From Straminergon stramineum (Eukaryota; Streptophyta; Bryopsida; Hypnales; Calliergonaceae): a stretch of 64,000 nt of DNA. Positions within the stretch are counted from its first letter, which is position 1; every line of letters starts with the position of its first letter. Of this stretch, positions 53,840 to 64,000 are shown one piece after another. The translations under genes were made by a program, and so were the position numbers. A model generated the notes under the pieces. The model saw only the letters and a program-made list of their open reading frames with translations. It did no database searches and was not told the DNA's origin. The DNA lies in NCBI GenBank assembly GCA_963920665.1, contig OY987267.1, forward strand, positions 23,870,001 to 23,934,000, read 5' to 3'.

Positions 53840-55199
53840 ATGGCCAACTTGTGGGCAAAAATCCGATGGCCAGCCATGGTTCTCACGCTGCTAGCAATCA
53901 GCAGCGCTGTTCAAGGTAATGGAGTAAACTTTAGATATTTTGCTTGAGCTTTGTTTGTGAAGATTCTTACTGTGTACATTGATAGCTTGAAATCACTATC
54001 GATACACTTGCAACGGATTGGCATTCATACTAGATTTTTGCACTATTCAGTATGAATGCCAAGTGTATCGATAGTGATACTGTATCAGTTTGGTGCTTTG
54101 AAACGGCCTGCCAGTGTAACAAATATGACTATAATTATGCACATAGTCTGTTAGTGGTTCTTTGAATTTTGAACTCTCATTTACATTTCCTTATTGTTTG
54201 ATTCTTTATGGTCTAATCACCAATTACCAATCATACCTGTCATTGACAAATTTGCAATTTAATTATCAACCTTTCAATTGCAGGCACCACAATCAATGTC
54301 CGCAGCCAATGCTCGTCTGTTCTTACAGCTTGCGATCAAGCTCAAGGCACCGGCGTCACTTGCTACGTACTCAACAACGGTGACTCACATCTTCTCGATG
54401 TGGGCACTGTCTGGCAAGGAGGTCTAATCTGGGGATTCCCAGGTAACAGTGGCGATCCAGTTAAAGGAAACGACGCCAAGCCTCAAGCAAATCTTGCTGA
54501 GTTCACCATCGGCCTCAACGGACAGGATTCTTACGACCTGAGCAATGTGGTAATAAGGGTTATCCTGAACTTCAAACTCATCATAAAAGCTTCCCCCAAG
54601 TCTAACATTAGATTAACCTCAACTAGTTCATGTTAATCTAACGAGTGTAAGTCTATTATTATACCAGTGTAAGTTGATGCTCACGTAATAATAATGTTGA
54701 TTTCGTGTTAGATTAACATCAACTTAAATAGCGAGTGATGTAATTATGTAATCGAACTTTAATTTCATGATGTGATATCTTGCTTTTCAGTGTACAAAAA
54801 GCTGAATAGAGAAAGTATGTACTGTACTAATTGGTTGCTGGGATGATCGATAAATGGCTGGGTGGTGCATGCACGCAGAACGCCTACAATCTGGCTCTGG
54901 AGATTAACCCCACTGAAATTGCGGGAGGAGGCCAGGTCGATGGTTTGCACTGTGGGAGTCCCAGCTGCACGATTCCTGACCTGAACAGCTTCTGCCAGCC
55001 TCCCAACTCCCTCACAGGCGCACCTGGGGATGGCTGCAAAAACACCGACGGACCTGGAACCGTTGCCACCGATGGAACTAAAGCCTTCAAGAACGTCTGC
55101 CCCAGTTCTTATTCCTACTCCCAGGACGACAAGAACCTGCCAGGAGTCGTCTACGGTTGCAACATCGGCAGCAACTACGAAGTGGTGTTCTGCCCATAG
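53840..55199 (+). CDS. Thaumatin-like (PR-5 family) secreted protein (3 exons, 220 aa)
   Basis: Thaumatin-like proteins are secreted, disulfide-rich proteins of plant defence and stress. The exons are 53840-53915, 54284-54549 and 54879-55199. Residues 1-25 form a signal peptide (basic start, hydrophobic LTLLAISSA core). Ten cysteines are present in the mature part, as in the small PR-5 class rather than the 16-cysteine class. The C-terminus CPSSYSYSQDD followed by NYEVVFCP is diagnostic. The exon 3 start was chosen at AACGCCTAC (acceptor CACGCAG) because it joins SNV to NAYNLALEI, matching the family LVDGYNLPM region; the more upstream CAG at 54790 runs into a stop. The acidic-cleft residues of canonical members are not all recognisable, so activity is uncertain. 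Confidence 0.85.
53992..54078 (+). repeat. Intronic hairpin in the thaumatin-like gene
   Basis: ATCACTATCGATACACTT pairs perfectly with AAGTGTATCGATAGTGAT. After a 10-base bulge, GGCATTCATACT pairs with AGTATGAATGCC. It lies wholly within intron 1 (53916-54283). Confidence 0.75.
54598..54726. repeat. Foldback in intron 2 of the thaumatin-like gene
   Basis: AAGTCTAACATTAGATTAAC and TGTTAGATTAACATCAACTT form an imperfect inverted pair, with a further CATGTTAATCTAACGAG word between them. It could be a small element remnant. Confidence 0.4.
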
Positions 55200-57575
55200 T
55201 GATGGAAGGAAATCAGCCACGGCGACAAGAGGACTCTCACTGGAAACGAGTCCCCGCCGGCACCATTCTCAAGTGGTCAGCCGTTCACAATTGTTTTAGT
55301 TCAGGCAACTTACTGCAGTTACGAAGAAGAAGAAGGAGAAGAATAAGAACGCCGTGAATTAAGAGTCTGTTCATCATCTTGGGTCCTACTTGAAATCCAC
55401 TGGATGACAAGAGTTACACCGAGACTACGTACCTCCGTTAGAAGGGAAAGACTCTATACTACTGATATGGATATAGCAGACCCCGTGGAGGTTTGTGGTG
55501 GATTGCAGGAATTGGGTAATAGATTTGTGTATGTTTTGTGGAAGATGGGGTTGAGTTTTTGTGGAGAGGTTATACCTTTTGGAGAGTTTTAGAAGCTTTT
55601 TTTTTAAAGGAGATCCATAAATGTGGGGAGAGGTTGCTTGTTTTCTAGTTTTCTCCTGTGAAGGAGTATGTATGTCGAGTATTTAATTGCAATGTTATAA
55701 ATGTTATTTAATGTGTGTTTTATAGATGATTTGGAAAGTTTAAATTCTTTATGCATGTTATACTTGGATGGTTGGAACGTGTGTACTAGTACCTCTGGCA
55801 CCTATGGTTACGACTATGATCAATGGCTCTATTTTTGAGCCAAAATTTGTTGTACAATTACAGTTACTACCACTTACATAAGGCACTAGATGGTATGCTC
55901 AAAATCTAGTGTTTCAACAACGGTAAGGTGGAGACACCTTTTCTTGTTGCTCTAAGTAATTCTACATACTTTGAGATGAAATCAACACTGACATGAAATT
56001 ACTGTTTAACACATCGGCAATTGAAAATTATGAATTTTATTGAAAAGAATGATAATTTTCCAAATTTGTATGAATATGATATGAAGTACTTTCTTTGCTT
56101 CATACAGATCGAAGTGCCATGTCGTCATAGTTGTTAATTGTATCATAACTTGGAACTTGTGCAGATCTCATTAGCATATTCTTTGGTGAGTCCCACACCC
56201 TGCCCCACAGAAGTTTTAAGCTTATGCTCAGCTCTGGTATCTTCACAGGTGTAGATTGAAGTAAATGTTTTGAAATTCATCATGCTCCTTAACAGGAGAT
56301 TGAACTCTTATATACATTTAAAGTGCGACAATCTATTCAAATCAGAGTGCTTCCTAATCAGCATTCTACGCCATACAAGCTTTAACGATCATTGACTACC
56401 TCTGGAAACTACGTCCAAAAATAATAGACCAGCCTCGTTCTGTAAAACTGAACAGTCTAAAGCAAAATAATATCTGATTTCGGAACAGAACAATAAAGCA
56501 CATTGTTCGCAAATAAGGGTAACATAAAATTTCATTAAATTTGAGTGATTGCATTGTTTCAGTCTCAAATAGAATCTATTAGACAACAAGGTTCACATTG
56601 ACGGGGTGGAAATTTACAATGGGAGCAGAGATTCAGAAAGTAACCAAGCACTATTCAAGGACAGTAAAGATTTGCACTGCGTTTGAGTTCACTCAAGTGC
56701 TGCACTTCAATCTACTTCAGGGTGCAATGTAATACCTCATGACAAAACTTCGATTTCTACAGAACAGCTCCCAAATGACACCAAAAGTGCGTATCGAAGA
56801 GAAAAGACAAGTAGATGCTTACACGTTTGCATTACACGTTTCAATCTCAAGTTGCCTCCATTTCACAACAAATTTGGGTTGAAAAAGCGCTGAGATTTAG
56901 TACCTAGAGCAACCAAAAGACGAGGAAGCTCCCGAACTCCGCACTACTGGTACCCGCACTACAGCACCACACTCCCCACAAGAAACCTTGAAGAACAAGG
57001 ATGTGAAGAAATCTTCGTGAAAACCCTAAGGGAAACAGGTAGCACGGGCAACAAAACAATTAGTTTACCAGTCCTGAACGTGAGACGTAAGGTTACCAGA
57101 GAGTTTTTAGGTGAAGGTAATTGGAAGGGCTGGTATTGTCGTTAAGGCTAGTTAACTAAATGCAGAAATGGCTGGATAAATGTTAAAGGATTCACTCATG
57201 CAGAAATGGCTGAATAAGATGACGACCTCCCAGTAAGCGTGAAGTAGGAAGAGTGATCAATTAGAGCGTGACCAACAATGTCATAATTCACAAGAGCAGC
57301 TGAAAATTCATGACACACCCCGCCCGACATGTAATGATAACCATGAAGCTATTTTATTTATTCTAAGCCATCAAGAAGAGGCTTAGTGTGAGAAGAATCT
57401 TTCAATAAAACCTAATTGAAGACAAGATTGGGTTCTCCTGCAAATGGATCCCAAAAGAGGCTAAAATCGACTAATACTCTTATGGACACCCAGTAGGCAA
57501 TCGTAATTTAGAGCTATTCTGTACACTCGCAGTTGAAACCATAAGTCGATATGATACACTCAATCGGACACCTCT
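55200..57575. other. Spacer between the convergent thaumatin-like and IST1-like genes
   Basis: No supported gene is present. The two genes converge, so both 3' untranslated regions lie here. A (GAA)n-like run lies near 55324-55342. Confidence 0.45.
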
Positions 57576-60500
57576 TTATTTCTTCGGTGCAAACATTAGA
57601 ATCAAGGTATCCAGGTCCGGAGGTTTCTTGAAAGTGGGTTTGGAGGGGGGAGAGGAACTCTCGGCAAAGGCAGATCGGGACTTCCGGTGCTCCGGCAGAG
57701 ATGATGATTTCGACGTGCCTGACAGCTCGGGGTCAGTCTTCGCAGTCTGCAAATTAGTCCGAGATCGCGGCTCATTACGGGTGACAAACCTCTGGGGCTT
57801 GTCGCCTTTGAAGGCCGGTGATCCTCGCAAATCTTCATCATCCACGTTCGGCTGACTGCCAACCTTTATAAAACGTGGAGGAGGTCGGCCATCGTCGAAC
57901 CGAGGAGGAATTTCGGCCTTTCGTTGTCGGTCAGACCTATCCCTGGAAGTACGAGTGCTTGGCGTGTACTCATCATCATCTCGCAAGCTAACTTTTGGAC
58001 TAAAGCGAGGCGGTCTGTCGTCATCATAATGAGCAGGAATGTCGACCTTGTGTTGTCGGTCAGTTTTATCTCTCTGTGATTGACGTCCTTCCATTCCCTC
58101 TTCCTTTGACAGAGGTGCAGATTGTCTCCTACTCTCCACCTGCTTCTCCCTCTCTCCAAACCTACTCTTTAGAGAATCTGTAGTTTCCCGAGCCCTGGCG
58201 TGACGGATTTCCTCTGGTCCAAGTGTCACTCGCCGCCTAACAGAGTCGTCGTGATCATCATGGGGTCGATTCCCTTTGTACTTTGATTTGTCATAACCAC
58301 CTCCTCCTGGCAAACTCATCCTCTTCTCCGAATCCTTGGGGGTTCTGGAGCTAGGACTGAAGTGATCGTTCACAGGGTCCTCTCTCCTACCTCGGGAAGA
58401 TCCTTGATCATCTCGAGGGTCTCTCCTTTGCTCATCGACGATGGACAATCTGGAGGTCCTCCTTGTATCCTTGCGAGAACCCTCTTCTCCAGCCTCTGAA
58501 GACCGGTCTAAGTTTCGAATGTCGGTTGTCTTATACTTTGGCTCAGGCTTTTTCGCACCGCTGCGTCGAAAGTCATGCTCGTCCCCACTAGAGTCAAACT
58601 GAGGTGTATCAGGAGTGTCTCTCTCGCTGGGATACTTCGCAACCTCCTTTTTGGTAACAGATGGTTTGCTGCTCCTTCTCGACATATCTTCAACAGATGT
58701 TCTCCTATTAGAAGCACGATATTCATCCTCTGAGTTCCTGGGCACCCTTGTAGTTACAGATTTTCTAAAGTCCTCATCATCCCACTCAGGATCCTCGTCC
58801 AAGTGCTTGGACGTGTTGCTGGTAGATTCTCTCCGCCGTGGTTCTTCGCTCCGGTGAGGTACATGGTTAGCTTCTTCGTCGGAGTAATCGTGATTCGGCT
58901 TCTTCCCTGCGTATAGCTTAACCTCCTTGACCCTGGCACTAATCCGACCACGGGAACCCTCTTCAACCGATGTCTCCAGATAAGTCATTTTATCTGCAGA
59001 ACCTTCCCTCCTGAAACCCCTCCCCAACTCGTCCTCCTCAGGATACTGGGTTTCATGTTGTGACCTTCCCTTTCTGGAACCATCCCTGTTTGAAACCCGC
59101 CCCAACTTATCCTCCTCAGGATACGGAGCTTCGTGTTGTAGCCTTCCCTTACTTGAACCATCCCTGTTTGACACCCTCCCCAACTTGTCCTCCTCACGAT
59201 ACGGATCTTCATGTTGTAGCCTTCCCTTACTGGAACCGTTCCTGTTTGAAACCCTCCCCAATTTGTCCTCCCCAGCATACTGGTCTTCATGTTGTGGTCT
59301 TCCCTTTCCAGAACCATCCCTGTTTGAAGTCCTTCCGAACTTATCCTCCTCAGCATACTGGTCTTCATGTTGTGACCTTCCCTTTCCGAAAACTTCCTTA
59401 CCTGTAAACTTCTGGCTCGGTCTGCCATCAGTCCCTGCTTCATACTCTCTTCCATGGCTACCCTTCCTATCACTTGCTTCGTCAATGTCCTCTGATCCAG
59501 TTTCTCTCTGGTTGTGTTTCTTGTAATCCCGCAGTAAGGACTCGTCCACGTCACTGCGAGCGGATCCGGTGTGAGACCGAAGACTCTTTTCTCTTGGCAC
59601 ACCAATAGAGTTGCGCCTTGAATCCTGAACTTCATGTCGTGTCTGCGGGGATGGGGCAATAAAACTGTCTGATTCGCGCCTTTGACTCCTCCGAGATTGA
59701 GCTTCCGGGATCCCTGAATCTACGTCAGGATGTCCATCATCAAATTTGAGGTCCTCTGCCCTCGATTGATCTCGTCCAGGGGGGGCCCTGGAAGGAGGCC
59801 CAGCTCTAGGGAAAGCACCTGATGAATCCGTCCAGTCATCATGTGGGCGTGGCGAATTTGATGGAACTACGTTTTCGAACCTTCCCGAAGTTGGATTTGT
59901 GATATTTGCAGGCTGAGATACATGGATCCCCAATGTAGGCTTTTGATTCGGGACAGAGGGGAAATCGTCTACTAAGAACGACGAGGTGTCAGCTCCAGAG
60001 ACCACAGTAGGTCCAGGCTGCAATACCAACGAAAAATTCCAATTACTAAAGAACTTGTGCATCTAATACACTTGACAAGTATCACACGACTGACAAAACC
60101 AGACAGCACAGGCAACTAGTAGATGCTCATATGTTTTTCCTCATATTCCCACCTCTGAGCAGTTGCTACTGTATAAGGAAAACAGGCACTTACAAGAACA
60201 TCATCGCGATCCACCCTGCCCTCCCTCTCAAAGGGAGCAGGATCCCAATCTACATTATGCTCTGCAGCTATCTCCTTCAGCAACCTAAGCTTTGTTTCTC
60301 CTGATGCACCATTCAAAGAGAGTTTCTCAACGACCTGCGGGCAAATCGTGACGTCCGTTAAACATCACTTCCGATCGAATGCGAAAGGACATATATATTC
60401 AAACACAATCTCCACACAAGCAGAGGCAAGGGAACCGCTGACAGACACGTGGGGCTAACAAGCATAGAACCGGACAACGCGAGTAATTTGACAGTCGAAA

Positions 60501-62128
60501 ATGAGCGGAAATCTCAGAACACATATCACTGCAGATACAGAACGTGCTTAATGTACCTTCACATTCACCCCGCAGCCAGGACGCAGCTCAGTTGCTGCAG
60601 AAACGAACTCTTTTCCATATTTCGCGACAAACATAGGACGGATCAGGGCAAAATCAGGTAATTCAGCACACCTTGAAGATGCATATAGCAGGGTCGATAT
60701 GTTTTCTTTGAGATCCGGAGGGCAAGTCCTGTGTAAAACAACAAACAAATAAGCCCATAAATCCAAACGAAGTAAAGAAACACAATTGATGCTTCAGAAA
60801 CATTCCTGCTGATCAAGCCGAAGGTGAAGTGGAAAAGTGCATGAGCCTTAATTATTGGCAGAAAATTTACTTTTGAGAATCGATAACCGATAGTTGTGCC
60901 GCTATTCGCTCCGCATAGAGAGAAAGCAAGTCATAAGCTTCAATAAGATCCTGCTCTATTATCACATGCTCAACCTGTAATCACAAGATCCGATCATGAG
61001 AACTACTGGGGAAAACTTTAGATTCCCAACGTCATCCAACTATGGGCTTGCAGATATACTTCTTCCACTAAAAGTGGAGACACTTACAAGCGATATTATT
61101 AACAAGAATTGTAGCTATGAATAATTGAAAGATAAATTTTACGAGATAACATCCTTCGCTGATAACAAGTCATCAACACTGGCATTGAGATACATATCCA
61201 TCGCTGCAAGACAAAGAGTGGACAAACCAATAATCGAGCATTGTTGTCTTGCTTATTCCTCAAGAGCTCAGAAACTTCTCTTCTATCGGATGCAATCTGT
61301 GCCAGTTTTTTGTTTCGCAACAGCTTGATTCGAGATGTCCCTAATCGAAGTTGAGTTTTGCTGCAGAATAGAAAATACCAATGGACGCAGTCCGTCTCAA
61401 TCAGCACCTAATGACAAGATTTTTTAGACTCGAATCACTTCGAACTGAAGTTCAGAACCCCATGGTCTGAGTTGAAATTTCCATTCTCTAGACAATTCAT
61501 ACCTGGACAGATCGGACGCGGCTCATCACACTTAAATTTCGTCTAAATTCAAGGGTAAGCAGCATATACAAATCTCTATTATTCATTATGACATGACGAG
61601 GTTTGTCGGGAGAAAATTGGGACATGATGTACTTCAACAACCACCCAGTCCTTTAGGGCAACTAATTACAATAGGAGAAATATACGATAAAAACAGAACC
61701 TAGACAGATCCTACTTCACACAGCAGCGAGCACGTAATGCCAGAATTCGGTCGCCAAATGCCAGCATAACCCTAACCAAAAGTGAACCTCCACGGAGGAC
61801 TATTTACACCGGATGAGCCAAGACACTGCGGTAGAGTACGTCCATGACATCGCCGAGCTCACGGTTCCAGTGAAATACATGGAAATCGCTAACACTGCTG
61901 ACCTAGAGTGGAGAGAACAAATGATGCAGAAGATAACCAAAGTAATATCAGGCGGATTCCACAGGACCCATCGTTAATACAGTTTCTAGGGGACCAGTGA
62001 CCTTATCCGCTGAATAAACAACTGCATAAATCACTGCCTCGTTACCATACGAGAAAGAAGAAGAGTCAGGCGCCTTACCACTTCGAGGCCTGAAAGCCCT
62101 TGACAAGTAAGGAGTTCATCTTTTTCAT
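57576..62128 (-). CDS. IST1: IST1-like ESCRT-III-associated protein with long disordered tail (6 exons, 1013 aa)
   Basis: IST1 proteins bind ESCRT-III and the ATPase VPS4/SKD1 and act in multivesicular-body sorting. The exons on the minus strand are 62128-62079, 61360-61228, 60974-60871, 60728-60557, 60334-60194 and 60017-57576, all GT-AG and in phase. The IST1 domain fills residues 1-200: FQASKCKTQLRLGTSRIKLL at the N-terminus, VEHVIIEQDLIEAYDLL in helix 3, and PDFALIRPMFVAKYGKEF further on. The first exon (MKKMNSLLVKGFQASK) was found by its donor and phase. The last exon encodes 813 residues, mostly charged and low-complexity (R, S, D, E, K), with five tandem 26-residue repeats at about 411-540. 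It ends PPDLDTLILMFAPKK, which could be a degenerate MIT-interacting motif. Many plant IST1-like proteins have disordered tails, but this one is unusually long. Confidence 0.92.
58998..59387 (-). repeat. Five tandem 78-bp (26-aa) coding repeats in the IST1-like tail
   Basis: Five exact-length units of 78 bp run without gaps in frame. The unit pattern is K-G-R-x-Q-H-E-x-x-Y-x-E-E-D-K-L-G-R-V-S, then N-R-D-G-S and one variable residue. The outer units are the most diverged (the fifth reads DELGRGFRREGS). All are inside the last exon and preserve the frame. Confidence 0.9.
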
Positions 62129-63611
62129 TCCTCAGTCGCCCACCCCACTCCAAACGTGCGCCTTAAAGTCACCCCCCACGAATAAACCCTCCAACAACCT
62201 CGTCGCCAATTCAGAGCTTCTCCTAATTACCAAAAAACGCATAGCATATATAGAGTGGCAGCAGACTGCCAAATCTCTAGATCCGAGATAAACGCCAACA
62301 ACTAAAATATGCTCAAACCTCGACGAAAACCTCAATAATAATCCCCAACAAATCAGATCCAATCTCTAACAAAAAAAAATAACACCACGCAACCCTGAAG
62401 CGCCTCTCACAGACAACCTCCGCCACACCAAAATCGAACAACTAAGCACTCCATAGCAGAACCTCGTCTCTTTCACGCCATCCCCAAAACCCCCGAGACC
62501 AAGACTTCCACTCCACTGCACTACTACTCCGTCCCTACCGCCCCGCGGAACGTGTTTGCCCGGAAATTTTCAAAAAATAAAAAGCAATCGCCAAAAGTAA
62601 CTACTGTACTGAGTTGCCGACGAATTTGACGAATAATTTAGGGAAGCACCTCCTCGGACACTGCGCGCACAGACTGAGAGTCTGAGACGCGTGAAACGAG
62701 CACCGCGGAGTCAATAATGCGGACTAAGCTTATTGTAGCAGATCGATGTGTGCAACCAAGGCTCACAGATCTAGGGTTTTGAAAATTTGGAGTGATGGGT
62801 GACTAATGAAAAGGGGAGAGTGGCGATGTCCAAGGGGAAAACCGGCACTGCCGTGTAAGGAAATTTTGCTTGGGAGATCGAAGAGTCGTCGCGAGTAGGG
62901 CGGGCGGGAAGCTTGGTAGGACAGGGATCGGTGGAGCACTTGTTGCGAGGGTTTTAACGGTCGTTGGTTTAAGTTAAACCCCCGGTGGGCCCCTTCAGCT
63001 TTCAGTCCGGCAGTTGTCCCTTTCGGCTGGTGGCAACACCTGGCTTTGTCTGCTGGAGGATGGATGATGCTTACCGAAGGATGGATGATGTTCACCGAAG
63101 GATGGATGAGCTCATGCATCGGCTATCAAATTTGAAAAGGTCGGTGGCTTGTTGTATCTAACATAGACAAGCCCATTACCATGCACACAAGCAATCTAAA
63201 TATCTAGGGGTCAACTCCAAGAGGGGTTTAATAAGCTTGCCAATCACCGCACAAATGAAATTCAAATCTTTCTCCATATAAATATAGAGACTTGCATGTT
63301 TTGAAATTTGGCATGATCATTAAATGTCATGTTAAGATTCACCTTCAAAAAATAGAATACAAAAAGATTTCTTCGTACAAATTTTATTGCAATCTAAAGG
63401 CGATGAAGGTAAAATCTAGTTAAAAATTCCTTGCAACCCTTCACCGCACGGTGTGCAATCATTGGGCGGTGATACAAAATTTTGTTCCCATAGCAATTGA
63501 ATTGGTAGTTGCATCGTGTGGTTAGTGTATGGTAAATGGCAACATTTGTTTTGTGATTTTTGGATGTGTGCAGTAAATGGCAAGTTTTCTCTACATCTTT
63601 TTTTAAAGGTG
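62129..63611. other. IST1-like 5' region and gene-free DNA
   Basis: The presumed promoter and leader lie next to 62129. A 21-bp tandem repeat (GGATGGATGATGCTTACCGA) occupies about 63058-63115. No other gene is supported. Confidence 0.4.
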
Positions 63612-63613
63612 TA

Positions 63614-64000
63614 TGGGAGGCAATCCATTCCTCATCACCGGCCCCTTTTGACAATATAGATTGTTTTCTTTCCGTGTAGGAGGAGGTGGTAGTGATTAAT
63701 TACAACATAGTTCCCCATATAGTTGTCGCACATTGTGATTGTTTTACAACACTCTCAATCCTTGGTGGATTTTGCAACCAGCCCTTGTGGGGAAACAAGA
63801 AGGTCTACATGACCAAAATAGGAGGAATGGAATCTTCAGCTCAAAAATTCATAGTAATTATGTTTTGAAAAAGAAAAATCTATAAAATTATGGAAACCTT
63901 CTTAACTCTATTTCTACACACTAGAAAATTTTCCCACCCAAGAAACTTGCTTTTCAAATATGTGTAACCACTTAAGTGGTTGAAAATGGGTTGCCTACCT
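63614..64000. mobile_element. TA-flanked inverted-repeat element, copy 6 (runs to the window end)
   Basis: TA at 63612-63613 precedes TGGGAGGCAATCCATTCC. The last bases of the window, GAAAATGGGTTGCCTACCT, are the inverse end. The right-hand TA would lie just outside the window. Confidence 0.65.

Noticed and set aside
54791..54878. Alternative acceptor TTTTCAG for exon 3 of the thaumatin-like gene
   Set aside because: Translation in the required phase reaches a stop within five codons. The acceptor at 54878 restores the family sequence.
59060..59407. 115-codon plus-strand frame antisense to the IST1-like tail
   Set aside because: It mirrors the 78-bp coding repeats and has no independent support.

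Overview
The window looks like nuclear DNA of a land plant, most likely a moss or another bryophyte-grade streptophyte. That placement is inference: it rests on plant-type gene families, short-to-medium GT-AG introns, strong AT-richness between genes, and dense small inverted-repeat transposons, including two ending in the plant Stowaway-type CTCCCTC motif. The species cannot be named from the sequence alone. Five protein-coding genes and two broken gene copies are supported; most of the rest is repeat-rich AT-rich DNA.

Layout. 1-4.4 kb is a nest of transposons (a Mutator-like element with 9-bp target duplications, itself cut by a TAA-flanked element, sitting in the terminal repeat of a ~2.2-kb element) plus a tRNA-like SINE candidate. 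4.8-10.6 kb (minus) is a complete 14-exon gene for the mitochondrial GTPase Miro (655 aa). 11.4-18.5 kb is gene-free repeat DNA. 18.76-19.74 kb (minus) is a decayed copy of a bacterial-type dTDP-glucose 4,6-dehydratase (RmlB). 20-34 kb is AT-rich and gene-free. 34.57-36.18 kb (plus) is an intronless 534-aa membrane protein whose N-terminal NPYATIGLDKF motif resembles plant ZCF37-type proteins. 37.02-37.36 kb (plus) is a second, 3'-only RmlB fragment. 37.4-43.5 kb holds two Stowaway-like elements, hairpins and tandem repeats. 43.54-46.11 kb (plus) is a four-exon GT34 glycosyltransferase of the xyloglucan xylosyltransferase type (432 aa). 53.84-55.20 kb (plus) is a three-exon thaumatin-like secreted protein (220 aa). 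57.58-62.13 kb (minus) is a six-exon IST1-like ESCRT protein (1013 aa) with a very long disordered tail.

The genes are unrelated housekeeping, cell-wall and defence genes rather than a pathway. The most interesting signals are transposon-related. One small inverted-repeat family sits in all three coding introns of the GT34 gene, and intron 3 (139 bp) is almost nothing but that element, as expected of an introner-like intron. A second family with TA target duplications and a core AACCCATTTCTGATCAC-like end is present in six copies, one of which has a paralogous empty site in the same window. The two RmlB relics suggest a bacterial-type gene that entered or persisted in this lineage and was duplicated and broken.

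Exon models were built by hand from splice signals, reading phase and remembered family architecture. No alignment or database search was run.
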